Source: Candidatus Culexarchaeum nevadense
GTDB taxonomy: Archaea; Thermoproteota; Methanomethylicia; Culexarchaeales; Culexarchaeaceae
Assembly: GCA_025060975.1 (NCBI GenBank)
Contig: JANZKA010000005.1
Coordinates: 1 to 48,788 of the forward strand
Length of the DNA: 48,788 bases
Direction: 5' to 3'
Shown: positions 8,855-16,772 of the stretch, piece by piece
Numbering within the stretch: the first letter of the stretch is position 1
Layout: each line of letters opens with the position of its first letter
Position numbers and translations under genes: made by a program
Notes under the pieces: generated by a model
Told to the model about the DNA's origin: nothing
Seen by the model: the letters and a program-made list of their open reading frames with translations, nothing else
Database searches by the model: none

Positions 8855-9637
8855 ATGCTCAAGAGATTACTGGAAATTACTGGAGTGTATAAGATATATG
8901 AGAAGTGGCTTTGGAAACAAATAAAAGATAAGGAGAAACCGGTACACGTCGGAATAATATTGGATGGAAATAGGAGATGGGCAAAAGAAAGAAAACTTCC
9001 ACCATGGATGGGGCATGAAAAGGGAGCTGAAAAAGTTAAAGATGTAATGAAATGGTGTTATGAAGCTGGAATAAAGATCCTCACATTATACGTATTCTCA
9101 ACAGAGAACTTTAATAGAAGTAAAGAAGAAGTGGAGGCAATAATGAACCTAGCAAAAAAGTACGTGGAAGAATACATGAATGACAAAAATATACATGAAA
9201 AGAGGGTTAGAGTAAAGTTAATAGGTAAAAGGGAACTTCTAGACAAAGAATTAAGAGAGAAGATAGAAGAACTGGAAAAAGCAACAGAAAACTACGATGA
9301 GAGATACTTGAACATTGCATTAGCATATGGAGGTAGAGTGGAAATAGTGGATGCCGTAAAGGAAATATGCAAAAAAGTTATGGGTGGTAAGCTGAATGTT
9401 GATGAAATAGATGAAGAAGTTATCGAGAAACACCTATACACAGCACATCTCCCCCAACCAAGTCCAGACCTGATAATCAGAACTAGTGGAGAAGAAAGGT
9501 TAAGTGGATTCCTACTATGGCAATCAGCATACAGCGAACTAGTCTTCCTAGATGTATACTGGCCAGACTTCAGGAAAATAGATTTTTGGAGAGCCATAAG
9601 AACATATCAGAGGAGGAATAGAAGATTTGGAAGATAA
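8855..9637 (+). CDS. uppS: Cis-prenyltransferase (polyprenyl/undecaprenyl diphosphate synthase)
   Basis: A 260-residue Z-type polyprenyl diphosphate synthase that condenses isopentenyl diphosphate onto an allylic primer to make the long lipid carrier for glycan assembly. Signatures in order: HVGIILDGNRRWAK (31-44) with catalytic Asp37; GHEKGAEKV; TLYVFSTENFNRS; and the C-terminal PDLIIRTSGEERLSGFLLWQSAYSELVF with the IPP-binding Arg residues. Length is usual for the family. The ATG at 8855 follows GAGGGC. Its end overlaps the glycosyltransferase start by 11 nt, so the two are translationally coupled. It fits with the sugar-phosphate and glycosyltransferase genes as a protein N-glycosylation or envelope-lipid glycan operon. 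Confidence 0.95.
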   Translation: MLKRLLEITGVYKIYEKWLWKQIKDKEKPVHVGIILDGNRRWAKERKLPPWMGHEKGAEKVKDVMKWCYEAGIKILTLYVFSTENFNRSKEEVEAIMNLAKKYVEEYMNDKNIHEKRVRVKLIGKRELLDKELREKIEELEKATENYDERYLNIALAYGGRVEIVDAVKEICKKVMGGKLNVDEIDEEVIEKHLYTAHLPQPSPDLIIRTSGEERLSGFLLWQSAYSELVFLDVYWPDFRKIDFWRAIRTYQRRNRRFGR

Positions 9638-10631
9638 TAGGGGAAATAAGCTGCCAAAAGTATCAATAATAATTCCAGTTAAAAATATGGAAAACACCAT
9701 AAAAGATCTATTGGATTCAATAATGCAATTAGACTACCCAAAGGATAAAGTGGAAGTCATAATTGTTGATGGTGGCTCCAGCGATAAGACATTGGAAATA
9801 GCCTCAAAATATCCAGTAAAAATATTGAGGGAGAAGGGGGGAGGACCAAATTATGGTAGAAAGATAGGAGTAATGAGTGCCACTGGAGAAATATATGCAT
9901 TCACAGATGGAGACTGCATATTACCAAGAGAATGGCTTAAAAAGATAATTGAAAAATTCAGAGATCCAGAAGTTGGATGTGTTGGTGGAAGCGTATTCGT
10001 ATCAAAAGACTTAGAAAACAATCTAATTGCAAAATATTCTGATGAATCAGTAATGAGGGTAATGCCTATAGCTAAGAAATTGGAGAAAACTGAAGATGTA
10101 AAAATTTTCAAGCATTTAGCTTTATGCAACATGGCTGTAAAAAGAGAAGTATTAAACATTGTAGGTGGACTGAGAGAGGATATGAAAACTTTTGAAGATG
10201 TAGACCTCATGGCCTCAATATGTAAAAGTGGATATAAGGTTTTAAGAAGCCCAGAAATATACGTGTGGCACAAGCACAGGAGTAATGTAAAGGGGTTAAT
10301 TAAGCAAACATTCAATTATGGTAGAGGGGCTCCTAAATTCTTCAAAAATCATCCGGAAACACAAATAGCAAAAGTGTTTATGCTTGGACTACTTGCATTC
10401 ATAATATACCTCGTAATAGTAATTGCTGGATTAATTATGATGATAAATGGTAATCCAACAATAATAATTGCAATATCAAGTATTACGTTAACAGCACTAA
10501 TATCAGACGTAATATACTATGCTATGAAAACCAAAAGTCTGCTGAAAGCCTTACTATACCCATTACTTGATATAATGAGGATATTTGCCTTTGCCAGTGG
10601 AAGTTTGATACAAATGTTAATTGGTGGATAA
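9627..10631 (+). CDS. Family 2 glycosyltransferase with C-terminal membrane segments
   Basis: A 334-residue GT-A fold enzyme. The nucleotide-sugar half shows VSIIIPVKNMENTIKDLLDSI, VEVIIVDGGSSDKTLEIA, a GxNYGRKIG segment and the DxD-type metal site TDGDCILPREWL. An acceptor-side motif DVDLMASICKSGYKV and WHKHRSNVKGLIKQ follow, as in dolichol-phosphate- or membrane-associated GT2 enzymes. Two or three hydrophobic helices fill the last ~90 residues (VFMLGLLAFIIYLVIVIAGLIMM and later). The start is TTG at 9627 with AGGAGG at 9611-9616. It probably transfers a sugar to the polyprenyl carrier made by the preceding enzyme. The 3' end overlaps the convergent Trm112-like gene by 15 bp. Confidence 0.9.
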   Translation: MEDNRGNKLPKVSIIIPVKNMENTIKDLLDSIMQLDYPKDKVEVIIVDGGSSDKTLEIASKYPVKILREKGGGPNYGRKIGVMSATGEIYAFTDGDCILPREWLKKIIEKFRDPEVGCVGGSVFVSKDLENNLIAKYSDESVMRVMPIAKKLEKTEDVKIFKHLALCNMAVKREVLNIVGGLREDMKTFEDVDLMASICKSGYKVLRSPEIYVWHKHRSNVKGLIKQTFNYGRGAPKFFKNHPETQIAKVFMLGLLAFIIYLVIVIAGLIMMINGNPTIIIAISSITLTALISDVIYYAMKTKSLLKALLYPLLDIMRIFAFASGSLIQMLIGG

Positions 10632-10997
10632 ATTCCATGGAAGCCCCCTCAAAACAATGTCGGCAGGTAAAACGTTAACATACTTTCTTAAGAAAGAAAG
10701 ATCGGAATTCTTATCTCTCAAATCATCTGGAAGCATATTTGGTATCTCCTCAATTATAGGATACCATCGACCACACTTTGAACAGAACAAAAGCCCTTCG
10801 TCAACTTCTCTTGTGAGACAAGTCTTACAATCAATGGAATTTAAATCTAGATTCCTAAGGAAATTGGCATTCAACCCACAATACTCTTCACATAAGACCT
10901 TTCTCCCAAGATCAACATTATACTCGTACTTGTTCTCATTAAATACGTAGAGTTGTAAGGGGAAGTTTTTGCAAATTGGACATGCAAGAATATCCAT
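10617..10997 (-). CDS. Trm112-like zinc-binding methyltransferase activator
   Basis: The start MDILACPICKNFPLQL (ATG at 10997) and the C-terminal block EGLLFCSKCGRWYPIIEEIPNMLPDDLR are the two halves of the Trm112/UPF0434 fold. A large insert between them carries further Cys residues (CEEYCG, CKTC). In archaea and eukaryotes Trm112 binds and stabilises several class I methyltransferases that modify tRNA, rRNA and release factors. At 126 residues it is of usual archaeal length. The longer frame starting at 11024 adds MVCYLKYRL, which does not fit the family. It lies downstream of, and probably in one transcript with, the small membrane-anchored protein gene. Its tail overlaps the convergent glycosyltransferase gene. 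Confidence 0.85.
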   Translation of the reverse strand: MDILACPICKNFPLQLYVFNENKYEYNVDLGRKVLCEEYCGLNANFLRNLDLNSIDCKTCLTREVDEGLLFCSKCGRWYPIIEEIPNMLPDDLRDKNSDLSFLRKYVNVLPADIVLRGLPWNLSTN

Positions 10998-11065
10998 TAA
11001 TCTATACTTCAAATAACACACCAAAACAAGATTTCATATATGAAAATATAAGGGTAACTGTTTAC

Positions 11066-11479
11066 TCATAATAGGATAAAGAAGGCTCTAACCTCATTTG
11101 CTGATAATTCAACAGAAAACTTTATGATGTAATTCCCAGAGACCGTATATGGTATGTAACTCTTAGTGGCATTATCTACAATCCCCCTAACATCAGAATA
11201 TGATATGCTAACCCCAACATTTGCATCTCTCAAATCCAAAGTAACATAAACTTGAACCTTATATGGCTTGGGATTACTAACTAAATAAACTAGACATATG
11301 CGGTAGGAATCACCAGCATTATATAATGAAACTGTTTCAAAAACTGCTTTAACCTCAACCCTCTCAGGAACAAACAATAAGAATACAGATAAAACACCGA
11401 GGAATATTACAATCAAGAAGAATATCGATATAAGTTTAAAACTTCTACTACGACCAATAGATCTGGATTTACCTGGCAT
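11066..11479 (-). CDS. Membrane-anchored hypothetical protein, 137 aa
   Basis: Not recognised as a family. A basic N-terminus (MPGKSRSIGRSRSFK) precedes one strong transmembrane helix (LISIFFLIVIFLGVLSVFLLFV, about 17-38). A roughly 100-residue beta-rich extracytoplasmic domain follows (VEVKAVFETVSLYNAGDSYRICLVYLVSN, KVQVYVTLDLRDANVGVSISY). The charge pattern suggests N-in, C-out topology, an uncleaved anchor carrying a small beta-sandwich. It is upstream of and codirectional with the Trm112-like gene (68-nt gap) and divergent from the radical SAM gene. No functional link is evident. Confidence 0.7.
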   Translation of the reverse strand: MPGKSRSIGRSRSFKLISIFFLIVIFLGVLSVFLLFVPERVEVKAVFETVSLYNAGDSYRICLVYLVSNPKPYKVQVYVTLDLRDANVGVSISYSDVRGIVDNATKSYIPYTVSGNYIIKFSVELSANEVRAFFILL

Positions 11480-11539
11480 TAGAATCCAAGATATCTAAGG
11501 AAAACACAAATATTTATCGCTTATTAAAATAAAAATAGC

Positions 11540-12646
11540 ATGAGCATACTACTAAGACCAGACTCAATAATTGTAATGGGTGACCCAGAAGTTAAAAGTA
11601 GATTATCATGGTATATTAGTGTTATGAGAGATGAGAAACCAGCAAAATATCTGATATGTAAAAGGGTTAATGCAGAATTCAACTCAGAGGATAACATAGA
11701 AGAATTATGGAGAGAGCATGATAAAAGAGCTAGGGAATTTAAGAAGATATACGATGAAATAAGGGAGGGAAAATTAAGTTTAAACGAACTACAAGTACCA
11801 AAAATCAGCTTCCTAGACTTGAAAATAGAGATAGTGAATAGGATGCTTAGGGAATGCATATTCTGTGAAAGAAGATGCAAAGTTGATAGAAGGGTTAAAG
11901 CGGGATTCTGCAAATTAGATGCCAACACCTACGTATCATCATGGTTTCACCACTGGGGTGAAGAAGCCCCACTAGTCCCAAGCGGTACAATATTTTTCTC
12001 ATCGTGCAACTTTAGATGTGTATTCTGCCAAAACTACGATATAAGCCAACTACATCCACATGGTGGAGTAAAGGTAAACGCTGAAATACTTGCAAAAATA
12101 TCAACAACACTAAGAAGAGAGGGGGTTAGAAACATAAATTACGTTGGAGGAGAACCAACCCCAAATCTACATACCATAGTCAGCTCACTCAAATACATGA
12201 ACATAAACGTTCCACTACTATGGAATAGCAACATGTATTGCAGTGAGGAAACCATAAAAATACTCTTGGAGATAATAGACATAGGGTTGCCAGACTTCAA
12301 ATATGGAAATGATGAATGTGCAAAGAGGTTATCAGCCGCAGAAAACTACTTCAAAATTGTAGCTAGAAATCATAAAATTATGCATGACTACCCAATAGAT
12401 ATGATAATAAGACATCTAGTTATGCCAAACCATATTCAATGTTGCACAAAACCAGTTTTAAAATGGATAAGCGAGAACACCCCAAGGGCAATGGTGAACA
12501 TCATGGAACAATATAGGCCAGAATACCTAGTTGAGAAGTATCCAGAAAGGTATAGCGATATAAATAGGAGGGTGAGCTGGAGCGAAATGAATGAAGCATA
12601 CGAGTATGCAGAAAAACTTGGAATATGCTACAAACCAGTCTCGTAA
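11540..12646 (+). CDS. PflX-like radical SAM protein (COG1313 type)
   Basis: A 368-residue radical SAM enzyme. The 4Fe-4S ligands are Cys156, Cys160 and Cys163 in SSCNFRCVFCQNYDIS. The SAM-contact GGEP motif follows in NYVGGEPTPNLHTIV. An extra N-terminal cysteine cluster (CIFCERRCKVDRR...GFC, residues 106-124) and the RHLVMPNH segment are typical of COG1313 'PflX' proteins related to pyruvate formate-lyase activases. The ~100 residues before that cluster look like an added N-terminal region. Function of this family is unknown; it may activate a glycyl radical enzyme or modify a protein. It is monocistronic, with ATG at 11540. Confidence 0.88.
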   Translation: MSILLRPDSIIVMGDPEVKSRLSWYISVMRDEKPAKYLICKRVNAEFNSEDNIEELWREHDKRAREFKKIYDEIREGKLSLNELQVPKISFLDLKIEIVNRMLRECIFCERRCKVDRRVKAGFCKLDANTYVSSWFHHWGEEAPLVPSGTIFFSSCNFRCVFCQNYDISQLHPHGGVKVNAEILAKISTTLRREGVRNINYVGGEPTPNLHTIVSSLKYMNINVPLLWNSNMYCSEETIKILLEIIDIGLPDFKYGNDECAKRLSAAENYFKIVARNHKIMHDYPIDMIIRHLVMPNHIQCCTKPVLKWISENTPRAMVNIMEQYRPEYLVEKYPERYSDINRRVSWSEMNEAYEYAEKLGICYKPVS

Positions 12647-12648
12647 AC

Positions 12649-13167
12649 CTAAATTATCATCACATGATTTGACTCACAGTAAATAGTTATATCAAATAGT
12701 GAAGCTAAAAAACCTAGGAATTTTGGAGAGAATACTAAGGCATTATCAATAGATAGTGTTCCCCCATTGAAGATGAGTATCAATTTTAATGATGAAAACC
12801 TACATACCCTCAACACCATCTTAACCCTCTCCAAAAACATTTTTATGGAAACCTTGTATAATGGCATAAAACTATTACCTCTAGCTTGGAGGAAGATAAT
12901 TGATGGCAAGTAAATTATTGAATCAATACCTTTACCAATAAACTTAAAGATATCATATGGATTTAGAGGTGTACAGCACTCAACTATATACTGAGAATCC
13001 CTAAAATGCGCATTTAAAGGTTGAGGAAACTCAGATAATATCAAAACTCTATCCATAACACCAACTATGAAAAGGAAAAATCGAAGTGCATCAGAACCAA
13101 AAACGAATATCGATTGAATATCACTTGAAATCAACATATTCAAAGCATCTTCAAATGCCATCCTCAT
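12649..13167 (-). CDS. RecA-fold-like protein lacking Walker motifs, putative RadA paralogue
   Basis: A 172-residue protein with no recognisable motif by itself, but the strand/helix order matches the ATPase core of RadA. IQSIFVFGSDALRFFLFIVGVMDRVLILSEF (17-47) lies where the Walker A strand-loop-helix should be, with no GxxxxGKT. IDSIIYLPSIIFLQARGN...ERVKMVLRVCRFSSLKLILIFN (81-134) parallels the RadA block from Walker B to the NQ strand. If so, it is a catalytically dead RecA-fold protein like yeast Psy3/Csm2. It overlaps the SWIM-protein gene by 17 bp and is last in the six-gene cluster. The homology is a visual inference. A real coding gene is likely, given the overlaps and the continuing bias. 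Confidence 0.55.
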   Translation of the reverse strand: MRMAFEDALNMLISSDIQSIFVFGSDALRFFLFIVGVMDRVLILSEFPQPLNAHFRDSQYIVECCTPLNPYDIFKFIGKGIDSIIYLPSIIFLQARGNSFMPLYKVSIKMFLERVKMVLRVCRFSSLKLILIFNGGTLSIDNALVFSPKFLGFLASLFDITIYCESNHVMII

Positions 13168-13480
13168 TTAACTCGCCCCGAAGCATCCTCCATAAAATCA
13201 CGCTACCAACATGTGTACATACATTCCTCATCCTAAAATGACCGTAAAGCTTATGTTTAGAGTAACATGTACAGAAATATCTCCCCGAACTCTTCACAAA
13301 ATAGACTACGTAAAATGGTTCACGATCCCCGAAATATGCTCTACCCCTAACAATCCAAACCCTCGACTTCTCAACTTCACTTACATCCATAAGTCTAGCC
13401 CTACAGCGATTAAACCATGATGAACTTTTATTATGAAATTTTAACATGAAACACTTAAATAAATCAGAATCACAAGACAT
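13151..13480 (-). CDS. SWIM zinc-finger protein (Shu2/SWS1-like)
   Basis: A small protein (109 residues from ATG 13480) with a clear SWIM motif: FCTC at Cys70 and Cys72, then CTH at Cys88 and His90, giving CxC-x15-CxH, followed by the hydrophobic helix VGSVILWRMLRGEL. SWIM domains bind zinc. In eukaryotic Shu2/SWS1 they work with Rad51 paralogues to promote homologous recombination. ATG 13480 overlaps the recombinase stop region by 11 nt, a typical coupling; an upstream ATG at 13522 would give a 53-nt overlap and is less likely. Its placement directly between a RadA-family gene and a RecA-like degenerate gene strongly suggests a recombination accessory role. Confidence 0.82.
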   Translation of the reverse strand: MSCDSDLFKCFMLKFHNKSSSWFNRCRARLMDVSEVEKSRVWIVRGRAYFGDREPFYVVYFVKSSGRYFCTCYSKHKLYGHFRMRNVCTHVGSVILWRMLRGELNEDGI

Positions 13481-14462
13481 CCACAACCCCATCCTCACAT
13501 ATTGCGAAGAACGCATGTTCACCTTTAGGTAGATAGGGACTATCCTCTACAACCATTTTCCTAACGAGATGCTCCAACCCCCTTTTCACATTACTTAACG
13601 ATGAATGTTGCAAGAATAATCTGTGAGTTGTACCATGAGCAACAACATTCCCACCAGCAGCGGAAACAGACCCACCAGCAGTTGGTTTGGATATTATCTG
13701 ATTAGTTACAATGACATAAACGTTGTAGAGCATTGCTATACGCATGAGGAAGTTCAACATATAGTTGAGGGTCTGCTGCCTAGCTACAAGCATTTCCCTA
13801 CCCCTATACTCAGCACGGACATGGGAAACAAGACCATCAAGTACTATCAACTTAACATTCTTTTCCTCAATCAAGTTTGGTGCAATGATTCTAATACAAT
13901 CTATTTGCTCATCAACATTAACAGGCTGAGATACAAAGATACCTCTAAGTGGGTCACTCAAATTAAACCTTTCAGCTATTCTACATATCCTAGTCTCAGA
14001 AAATGTTCCTTCACAATCAATGTATAATACCTTGCCATCAACACCACCATTATTAATAGTTAGCTGAGCTGTAACAGAAAGTTGGAAACATAATTGCGAC
14101 TTTCCAGAACCATATTCCCCAACAAACTCATATATACATCTAGGCTCCAAACCACCTCTTAAAAGACCATCTATAGAAGAAACCTTAGTGGATATTCTTG
14201 GAAGCCCCCTCCTATAACTCGAAAATTCAGTAGCACTTATAATCTTACTTTGATGGAAAGCCTCCCTCACACTATATAAAGCTTTACTCAATCTCGAGTA
14301 ATCAGTTACATCCATCATAGAAGCCAATTCATCCAAACTGTAAAGTGAAAGTTGTTTTGGACTTAATATTCCAATCTTCCTAAGTTTCTCAGCCGTGCTT
14401 GGACCTATGCCAGGGATATCCTCTAAACAAGAGTATTTACCGCTCAAAACCTCCACCCCCAA
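13470..14462 (-). CDS. radA: RadA/Rad51-family recombinase, somewhat divergent
   Basis: A 330-residue recombinase with the full RadA layout. It has an N-terminal helix-hairpin-helix domain (CLEDIPGIGPSTAEKLRKIG, 12-31), a linker IISATEF in the position of the FxxA polymerisation motif (with Ile for Phe), Walker A GEYGSGKS (115-122), Walker B LIVLDG (205-210), SHVRAEYRGREMLVARQQ, the NQ strand (VTNQI, 252-256), and the C-terminal SPYLPKGEHAFFAICEDGVVD. It should form ATP-dependent filaments on single-stranded DNA for strand exchange. Loop L2 (TAGGSVSAAGGNVVAHG) lacks the FFGDP/FAADP-like core of typical RadA/Rad51, and Walker B has DGLVSH instead of DSLTSH. It could be the main RadA of a divergent lineage or a full-length paralogue. 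It overlaps both neighbours. Confidence 0.9.
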   Translation of the reverse strand: MGVEVLSGKYSCLEDIPGIGPSTAEKLRKIGILSPKQLSLYSLDELASMMDVTDYSRLSKALYSVREAFHQSKIISATEFSSYRRGLPRISTKVSSIDGLLRGGLEPRCIYEFVGEYGSGKSQLCFQLSVTAQLTINNGGVDGKVLYIDCEGTFSETRICRIAERFNLSDPLRGIFVSQPVNVDEQIDCIRIIAPNLIEEKNVKLIVLDGLVSHVRAEYRGREMLVARQQTLNYMLNFLMRIAMLYNVYVIVTNQIISKPTAGGSVSAAGGNVVAHGTTHRLFLQHSSLSNVKRGLEHLVRKMVVEDSPYLPKGEHAFFAICEDGVVDVL

Positions 14463-14814
14463 TCAAGTTTCTCAACCAATTTAAATGTAGAATAACTCTA
14501 TCCAGCTCATTAACCAATGATGGTGCATCATTAACCAATAGAGAACCAATACTCTCAAGAGCTTTAATGAAAGCTTTAAACTCATCAATATTAATAATAG
14601 ATTCAAAAACTATCTTCCCACCATACATTCCAAATTTTAACATCCTCTTCGGATAAATCTTCAAAGTTAAACCAACCTTATCCTCCACCAATCTAAATGA
14701 TAAGAAAGCCACATACTTCTCATGAACTTTTATTGGAATCATGAAGCCCCTGGCATCATTATCCCAAACCACGAATCTAGACAATTCACCTATCACCCGA
14801 CTCGGAATATTCAT
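14437..14814 (-). CDS. Hypothetical protein, 125 aa, within recombination cluster
   Basis: Not recognised. A small soluble protein with a beta-rich N-terminal half (RFVVWDNDARGFMIPIKVHEKYVAFLSFRLVEDKVGLTLKIYPKRM) and a helical C-terminal half (NIDEFKAFIKALESIGSLLVNDAPSLVNELDRVILHLNWLRNLIG), ending in GGGGFER. It overlaps the RadA-family gene by 26 nt and the HerA-like gene by 29 nt, so it is almost certainly translated as part of this operon. The fold could be a small DNA- or protein-binding adaptor linking the membrane/HerA-like pair to the recombinase; this is inference from position only. Confidence 0.7.
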   Translation of the reverse strand: MNIPSRVIGELSRFVVWDNDARGFMIPIKVHEKYVAFLSFRLVEDKVGLTLKIYPKRMLKFGMYGGKIVFESIINIDEFKAFIKALESIGSLLVNDAPSLVNELDRVILHLNWLRNLIGGGGFER

Positions 14815-16126
14815 TCATAACTGCAATACCCATCGGAGAAATTCTAAGATAATATTTCCCATCACGATGAACCCCTTCAATTATCAAACCATTAACTGAA
14901 AGTGTTGTCAAAATCTTCTTAGCCTCTGTAGCATTCAAACCATAAACACCAGTAATATAACCTATAACTAAATCCCTCTCAACAGTTCCCTGAGATAGAA
15001 ATGAGAGAACACTATACGCCAAATCAGCTTTAGAGCCAAACAACTTAACTAAAGTATTCTGTTGAGAAGGCTTTAGAGGTTTAAGTTCATCAGCAACTTC
15101 GAATACACCTTTAAACTCAAATCTACCACTATAATTTGCAAGCTTAACATCACCATCTTTGAAAACCATGAAGTAAACGTCATCATCAATATTAATAGAT
15201 TTGAAAGCACTTAAATCATAAAAGCCAGAAGTGAAACTGCGGAGGAGATTATCCAGCACATCTTTAGACCTTGGGATAGGAGCAAAAGCAATATCAATGA
15301 TAAACTTGATTTTGGAATTTAACCATGATGGACTATCACAGGATAGTAAGATATACTTGGATTCATTCTCATTAATTAGATAATAGAAGATCATTGAACG
15401 TTCAAAGGAAATAGCATACTCCTCACGTAAAGCTCTAGACATTTCCGGAGCTATAATATCAGCATTCTCAATCAATATGAAATTAAATTCCTTTCGAAAC
15501 TTCATTAACATCAATAATGATGAGAGAACCCTAAACTCCACAGGTAAATGGCTAACATCAACGATAATTAAACTTGAATTCAAATTGGAAAAACCATGCA
15601 TTGAACTAAATGATGAACCAATACGTCCAACAGACATTAAATCAAGAAGTCTTAACAATTTATGAACATAAGGATAAGATCTTGAAATTAAACTTTGAGA
15701 TTCAACTTCGGAAATAACATCGGAAATGGAGAACTCTAAACCACCCTTTAAAATTAAGCTAATGAGAGACTCCTGTAAAACCCTAGCTGAATCTTCACCT
15801 AAATGAAAACTTAACTTGAAAATGTCAGAGACAAACTTAGCTTCAGTATATGGATCATCTAAATCAAATTTGAAAGGATTTATGGAAGCATTAAATCCAA
15901 GCTTCAACAACTTAGCATCCTCAAATACGTTACATAGATACTTGTATAAACCACTTGAATCTACAATCAAAATGCGCTCCCAATCAGCACAATCAATTAT
16001 GGAGTAATTCACCTTAACCCTACTCCGCATAGGACCAAAGGAGCCGAGAACAAGTTTTCCCTCGCTGCAAAGTAAATCAACTAAATTTACACACCCAACA
16101 TTTAAAGGAAAATTGAACACTATCAA
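14786..16126 (-). CDS. HerA/VirB4-like ATPase homologue with lost P-loop, winged-helix C-terminus
   Basis: A 446-residue protein whose order of elements resembles HerA/FtsK/VirB4 motor ATPases. A strand then GSFGPMRSR (28-36) stands where Walker A should be, without GK[ST]. RILIVDSSGLYKYL (51-64) is in the place of the vIDphgEy strand. INPFKFDLDDPYTEAKFVSDIFKLSF then ARVLQESLISLIL are typical HerA-family helices. FILIENADIIAPEMSRALRE (216-235) replaces the LxxDEAH Walker B. The last ~85 residues look like a winged helix (VLSFLSQGTVERDLVIGYI...LRISPMGIAVMNEY). It is therefore probably ATPase-dead, or needs another subunit. It is coupled by ATGA to the membrane-protein gene upstream. Family assignment is by pattern, moderately confident. 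Confidence 0.6.
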   Translation of the reverse strand: MIVFNFPLNVGCVNLVDLLCSEGKLVLGSFGPMRSRVKVNYSIIDCADWERILIVDSSGLYKYLCNVFEDAKLLKLGFNASINPFKFDLDDPYTEAKFVSDIFKLSFHLGEDSARVLQESLISLILKGGLEFSISDVISEVESQSLISRSYPYVHKLLRLLDLMSVGRIGSSFSSMHGFSNLNSSLIIVDVSHLPVEFRVLSSLLMLMKFRKEFNFILIENADIIAPEMSRALREEYAISFERSMIFYYLINENESKYILLSCDSPSWLNSKIKFIIDIAFAPIPRSKDVLDNLLRSFTSGFYDLSAFKSINIDDDVYFMVFKDGDVKLANYSGRFEFKGVFEVADELKPLKPSQQNTLVKLFGSKADLAYSVLSFLSQGTVERDLVIGYITGVYGLNATEAKKILTTLSVNGLIIEGVHRDGKYYLRISPMGIAVMNEYSESGDR

Positions 16127-16713
16127 ATCACCCCCTGAACTACGGGGAAAACTTGAGAAATAACCTCATCACCACTCAAAACAACAACACTATCAGCTGG
16201 AATAGAAAGTGAAAGTGAATTGAGTATTTCAATAAGCTTAGACATAGCGGAACCTAAAGCGTGAAACCCAACTTTAACATATAACAGCAGAATATAGGAT
16301 TCACTAGAACCTTCACCACCCCTAAAAATCAAATGATAATTAAATGGAACACCCAAAAGGATATTCCTAAGTAGAGTAAGATCTCTAACATTGCGGAATA
16401 GTAAAGCCCCAAAAATATAGGTGAACCCCATTGAACTGGAAACAAGTAACAGTTTATCAGAAACCTTAAATTTAAATTTCAAATCAACTTCCCTAAAGTC
16501 ATTTAAATCTAAATTCGTGAATAAGAACTCCCTAAAATACTTTGATGTTTTAACATCATTAAATCCTGGAAAGCTGAGCTTACCTTTATAGGCAAGCTTA
16601 TAGGCGATTAATAAAGCGATCACAGGGATGGATAACATTAAAGATAACATTGGATTTACCAAAAATATCAGAAACCATGCTAATAGCATTATAGGAATCC
16701 ACATATCAACCAT
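16123..16713 (-). CDS. Membrane protein with cytoplasmic domain, first gene of recombination cluster
   Basis: A 196-residue protein: two hydrophobic helices at the N-terminus (IPIMLLAWFLIFLVNPMLSLMLSIPVIALLIAYKLAY, about 6-42), then a soluble alpha/beta region (LRNILLGVPFNYHLIFRGGEGSSESYILLLYVKV; SAMSKLIEILNSLSLSIPADSV). The hairpin-plus-domain layout resembles N-terminal parts of VirB4/conjugation-type ATPases, so this and the next gene could be a split version of one larger membrane-tethered HerA/VirB4-like protein. Stop and next start share ATGA (16123-16126). It is divergent from the ArsR-like gene. No exact family was recognised. Confidence 0.68.
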   Translation of the reverse strand: MVDMWIPIMLLAWFLIFLVNPMLSLMLSIPVIALLIAYKLAYKGKLSFPGFNDVKTSKYFREFLFTNLDLNDFREVDLKFKFKVSDKLLLVSSSMGFTYIFGALLFRNVRDLTLLRNILLGVPFNYHLIFRGGEGSSESYILLLYVKVGFHALGSAMSKLIEILNSLSLSIPADSVVVLSGDEVISQVFPVVQGVI

Positions 16714-16772
16714 AAGAAGATAAACAAAAATCAGAAATAAAGTTGGTTTAGATGTTCGACGAAAACGGCGAA

